A stretch of 64,000 nucleotides of DNA. Source: Deltaproteobacteria bacterium. Lineage in GTDB: Bacteria > Desulfobacterota > Syntrophia > Syntrophales > JACQWR01. Location: assembly GCA_016209105.1 (NCBI GenBank), contig JACQWR010000018.1:124001-188000 (forward strand), given 5' to 3'. Below the pieces are notes generated by a model that saw only the letters and a program-made list of their open reading frames with translations, ran no database searches and was not told where the DNA came from. Position numbers and translations under genes: made by a program. Positions 60,968 through 64,000 of this stretch are shown piece after piece (position 1 is the first letter of the stretch; every line of letters starts with the position of its first letter).

Positions 60968-63900
60968 ATGCAATCTCTCCTCAAAAGAATTATCCCTATA
61001 ATCGTTCTTTCGTTTATCTTACCAATTTTATCAATTGCTGATGAAAAGCCGGAAATTTTTATTCAGATGGGACATCCGTCCCAAATTGCCTCGGTAGCAT
61101 TCAGCCCCGATGGTCGGTATGCCCTCTCTGGAAGTTATGATAAGACGATCAAGCTCTGGGAAGTTGGTACGGGCAGGGAAATCCGGACGTTTAAGGGGCA
61201 TTCAGACTTTGTAAACTCGGTAGCCTTCGGCCCCGATGGCCGTTGTCTGATTTCTGGAAGTAAGGACGGAAGCATAAGGCTTTGGGAAGTCAGCACGGGT
61301 AAACAAGTTCGGACATGGCGCGGCCATGAAGCAGGTGTTTACTCACTGGCTTTCAGTTCCGACGGCCGCTACATTTTGTCGGGGGGCGTGGAGTACAAGG
61401 CTCATATGAAGCTCTGGGAAGCTGCCACCGGAAAACTGGTGCGTTCGTTTAGCGGGCATTCAGACCTTGTATACTCGGTAGCTTTCAGCCCTGATGGTAG
61501 ATACGCAATTTCCGGCAGTCAGGATCACACGGCTAAGCTCTGGGAAGTAGGCACGGGCAGGGGAATCCTGACATTTAAAGGACATTCAAACAATGTCCGC
61601 TCCGTGGCCTTTAGCCCTGATGGCCGTTACGCCCTCTCCGGCAGCACTGATAAAACGGTTAAAATCTGGGAGGTAGCAACGGGCAGGGAATTGAGGACAT
61701 TTTTGGGACATACAAGTTATGTTAACTGTGTAGCCTTTAGCCCTGATGGCCACTATGTCTTTTCAGCAAGCCATGAAGGTGTATCCAAGCTCTGGGAGGC
61801 GGCAACAGGTAATGAAGTAAGGACGTTCAGGTATCAGGATCGCCGCAAGATCAACAACTCTGCCATATCAGTAGCGTTCAGTCCTGACGGTCGTTATTTG
61901 TTAACGGGACATACATTTATCATGGGACTCTGGGAAATAGCCACCGGGCGGGAGGTAATAACGTTTGAGGGACCCTCGAACTCTGTTAACGCTGCGATCT
62001 TCAGCCCCGACGGACGGTACGCAATAGTGGCAAACACAGGCTACCCAGCCACATTTTGGGAAGTGACAATAGGTAGGGAGCTAAGAATTCTTCAGGGAGA
62101 CAAAGGCACCATTACGTCCATGGTTTTCAGTCCTGACGGGCGGTATGTGCTTTCAGGCGGTTACGGTAAAGCCGTTACAGTTTGGGAGGCGGCAACGGGG
62201 AGACAAGTCAGTACCTTCCCGATTAATTTGAAAATTCCAATATTTTATACTTTTAGCCATGATGGCCAACACGTTATCGTGGGACATGAGCATTTATTAA
62301 CTATCTGGGAAGTGGCAACCGGCAAAGAGATTCGGACATTTAGAGGTCATTCCAATCGTGTGAGGAAAGCCGCTTTCAGCCCCGATGGCCGATATGTGCT
62401 CTCGGATAGTTTCGATAATACCGTCAGGCTATGGGAAACATTGACAGGCAGGCAGGTATGGATCTACGAGGAACAGGGTAATTGGCTTGATGCGGTGGCC
62501 TTCAGCCCTGATGGCCATTATGCGCTGACAACAGCCTTCGACAATATGATCAAACTTCGGGAAGTTGCGACAGGAAAGGAAATGAGGACGTTGCAAGGGC
62601 ATTCCGGTTCAATTAGCTCTTTAGCCTTCAGCCCTGACGTGAAATATATACTATCTGGAAGCTGGGATGAGACGTTACGACTTTGGGAGGTGGCAACCGG
62701 CAGGCAGGTATGGACATTTCAGGGATATTCAGGAGCAGTTCAGTCCGTCGCTTTCAGCCCCGATGGTCGGTACGTTCTAGTAGGATATTTCAACGGGTCA
62801 ATTAAGTTGTTGAATGCCATAGACGGCAATGAGGTCTGCATGCTGGCCAAATTCAGAGATGGAGAATGGACTGCCTTTACTCCCGAAGGTTATTTCAATG
62901 CCTCGAAAAACGGTCCCGCTTATATTAATGTGCGGATAGGCAACCGTGTTTTCGGTTTGGATCAGTTTTATGATGTCTTCTATCGCCCTGACATTGTAGA
63001 AGCAAAACTCAAGGGTGAAGACATAAGAATGTTGGCGCCAACTAATTTGGAGGAGGCGCTGCTAAATCCCCCGCCGGTCGTAGAATTTGTCCAAGTCCCA
63101 TCAGAATCAGCCGATACTAGCGTTAAAATCTCCTACAAGATAACCAGTACCGGGGGGGGTATCGGAGAAGTGCGCCTTTTTCATAATGGCAAGCTTATCC
63201 AGTCTGACGGTTTTTACCGCCAGACCAAGGTGGCACCAACAAATAAGACGAATACACTGCTTGCCTTCAATTCAAGAGCCATAAAAGATTACTTGCGCAG
63301 TGTCGCCCTCGTATCGAGGAAAGAAGATAAGCTGAGCCTTATCGAATCCGCACCAAAAGGTGATATATATGAAGGCACGATTACCGTGGATGCCATATCA
63401 GGTGAAAATGATATTGGTCTTGCCGCTTTTAACAGGAACAACTCTGTTCAGAGCATTCTCAAAACGGCAACCTTCAAATCAACCGTCAAACAGGATGATC
63501 CTCATCTTTATGTCGTGGCAGTGGGCATAGATGAATATAAAGCTGTAGAGAATAATCTTAAATATGCTGTAAAGGATGCGGAAAGCATCACACGGATGCT
63601 GCAGGAACGATCAAAAACGCAATACAAGCCTGAAAGTATCCATATCATAACGCTCAAGAATGCTGATGCCACGAAAATAAATATTATAAACAAGATAAAT
63701 GAACTCTCCAAAATCATCAAACCTGATGATGTTTTTGTGCTCTTCATGGCCAGCCATGGAGTCCTTCAATCAGGCCTCTATTCAATTGTTACCCATGACT
63801 ATAGCGGCAATCTTAATAATAACAATCTTATCAACTCAAATGAGATCATGGAAATCTCGAAGATCATGAAAGCATTAACTCAGATATTCATCCTCGACAC

Positions 63901-64000
63901 CTGCCATGCGGGAGGATTGGACAACTTTGTCAGTGGTCTTTACGATGCGCGCATGACCGTAATGGCAAGGAACATGGGACTGCATATGTTTGCTTCGGCC
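60968..64000 (+). CDS. Large exported WD40-repeat protein with caspase (C14) domain, 3' end outside the window
   Basis: The frame is open for 1011 codons to the window edge. A Sec signal (about 1-23, ending SIA before DEK) is followed by fourteen WD40 repeats built on SVAFSPDGRYALSGS...KLWEV, enough for two seven-bladed propellers. The linker DQFYDVFYRPDIVEAKL, the EVRLFHNGKLIQSDGFYR region and a caspase-like domain follow in the same order as in the 7486-9975 protein. Catalytic candidates are H930 in ASHG and C979 in DTCHAGG. By comparison with that paralogue about 80 to 110 codons are missing. Unlike the paralogue it has no lipobox. Confidence 0.88.
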   Translation, partial: MQSLLKRIIPIIVLSFILPILSIADEKPEIFIQMGHPSQIASVAFSPDGRYALSGSYDKTIKLWEVGTGREIRTFKGHSDFVNSVAFGPDGRCLISGSKDGSIRLWEVSTGKQVRTWRGHEAGVYSLAFSSDGRYILSGGVEYKAHMKLWEAATGKLVRSFSGHSDLVYSVAFSPDGRYAISGSQDHTAKLWEVGTGRGILTFKGHSNNVRSVAFSPDGRYALSGSTDKTVKIWEVATGRELRTFLGHTSYVNCVAFSPDGHYVFSASHEGVSKLWEAATGNEVRTFRYQDRRKINNSAISVAFSPDGRYLLTGHTFIMGLWEIATGREVITFEGPSNSVNAAIFSPDGRYAIVANTGYPATFWEVTIGRELRILQGDKGTITSMVFSPDGRYVLSGGYGKAVTVWEAATGRQVSTFPINLKIPIFYTFSHDGQHVIVGHEHLLTIWEVATGKEIRTFRGHSNRVRKAAFSPDGRYVLSDSFDNTVRLWETLTGRQVWIYEEQGNWLDAVAFSPDGHYALTTAFDNMIKLREVATGKEMRTLQGHSGSISSLAFSPDVKYILSGSWDETLRLWEVATGRQVWTFQGYSGAVQSVAFSPDGRYVLVGYFNGSIKLLNAIDGNEVCMLAKFRDGEWTAFTPEGYFNASKNGPAYINVRIGNRVFGLDQFYDVFYRPDIVEAKLKGEDIRMLAPTNLEEALLNPPPVVEFVQVPSESADTSVKISYKITSTGGGIGEVRLFHNGKLIQSDGFYRQTKVAPTNKTNTLLAFNSRAIKDYLRSVALVSRKEDKLSLIESAPKGDIYEGTITVDAISGENDIGLAAFNRNNSVQSILKTATFKSTVKQDDPHLYVVAVGIDEYKAVENNLKYAVKDAESITRMLQERSKTQYKPESIHIITLKNADATKINIINKINELSKIIKPDDVFVLFMASHGVLQSGLYSIVTHDYSGNLNNNNLINSNEIMEISKIMKALTQIFILDTCHAGGLDNFVSGLYDARMTVMARNMGLHMFASA

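Noticed and set aside
61060-62830. Regularly repeated DNA that could suggest a CRISPR or satellite array
   Set aside because: The period matches WD40 blades in one long open reading frame, and the repeats are degenerate at the DNA level.

Overview
The window reads as chromosome of an anaerobic deltaproteobacterium (Desulfobacterota, most like the Syntrophales). That placement is an inference from gene content: a tungsten-type aldehyde:ferredoxin oxidoreductase, a 2-oxoacid:ferredoxin oxidoreductase, two molybdenum hydroxylases, tungstate/molybdate uptake, sigma-54 signalling and a queA-tgt-yajC-secDF block. No rRNA, tRNA or CRISPR array was seen.

Layout. 1-7.3 kb: trpDCFBA (with a possible trpG end), followed closely by a diadenylate cyclase fused to YbbR domains and by a CorA Mg2+ channel. 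7.3-14.5 kb: an accessory island between corA and an NtrC-type response regulator. It carries a secreted WD40-caspase gene, a NotI-like restriction-modification pair and a VapBC toxin-antitoxin pair. Inside it are extra copies of the 3' end of corA and of the 3' end of the response regulator, the two genes that border the island. 14.5-22.4 kb: NtrC-type two-component system, RarA, a stand-alone TrpB2 and a GpsA-like dehydrogenase. 23-27 kb: a Tat-exported PaoABC-type aldehyde oxidoreductase. 27-31.9 kb: a ChaN-like lipoprotein, two sensor-like proteins sharing a Cys/His tail, an Mrr endonuclease and HigBA.

31.9-47.4 kb is a molybdenum/tungsten district: a regulator with a ligand-binding domain, two TupA-type binding proteins and TupBC; a tandem-Mop storage protein; a cytoplasmic Mo hydroxylase divergent from an IclR regulator; then MoeB/HesA- and MoaD-like proteins, a small zinc-ribbon protein, AOR and its four-cluster ferredoxin. 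Similar AT-rich TTGTCAA-containing sequences lie upstream of the regulator/mop pair, the Mo-hydroxylase operon and the AOR cluster, which suggests one metal-responsive regulon. 47.6-50.2 kb: KorAB, a likely ferredoxin partner of AOR.

50.6-60.7 kb is mainly housekeeping: a GAF-PilB/GspE ATPase, MazG, DUF2065, QueA, Tgt, YajC, SecD, SecF, DUF456 and LepB. The window ends inside a second, larger WD40-caspase gene (60968 to the edge), a paralogue of the one at 7.5 kb with fourteen instead of seven WD40 blades.

Most noteworthy: the duplicated gene tails that make the 10.06-13.61 kb segment look like a second allele of the corA-to-regulator interval stacked inside the first; the paired exported WD40-caspases; the cyclase-YbbR fusion with an altered RHR motif; and the shared promoter motif of the Mo/W genes.
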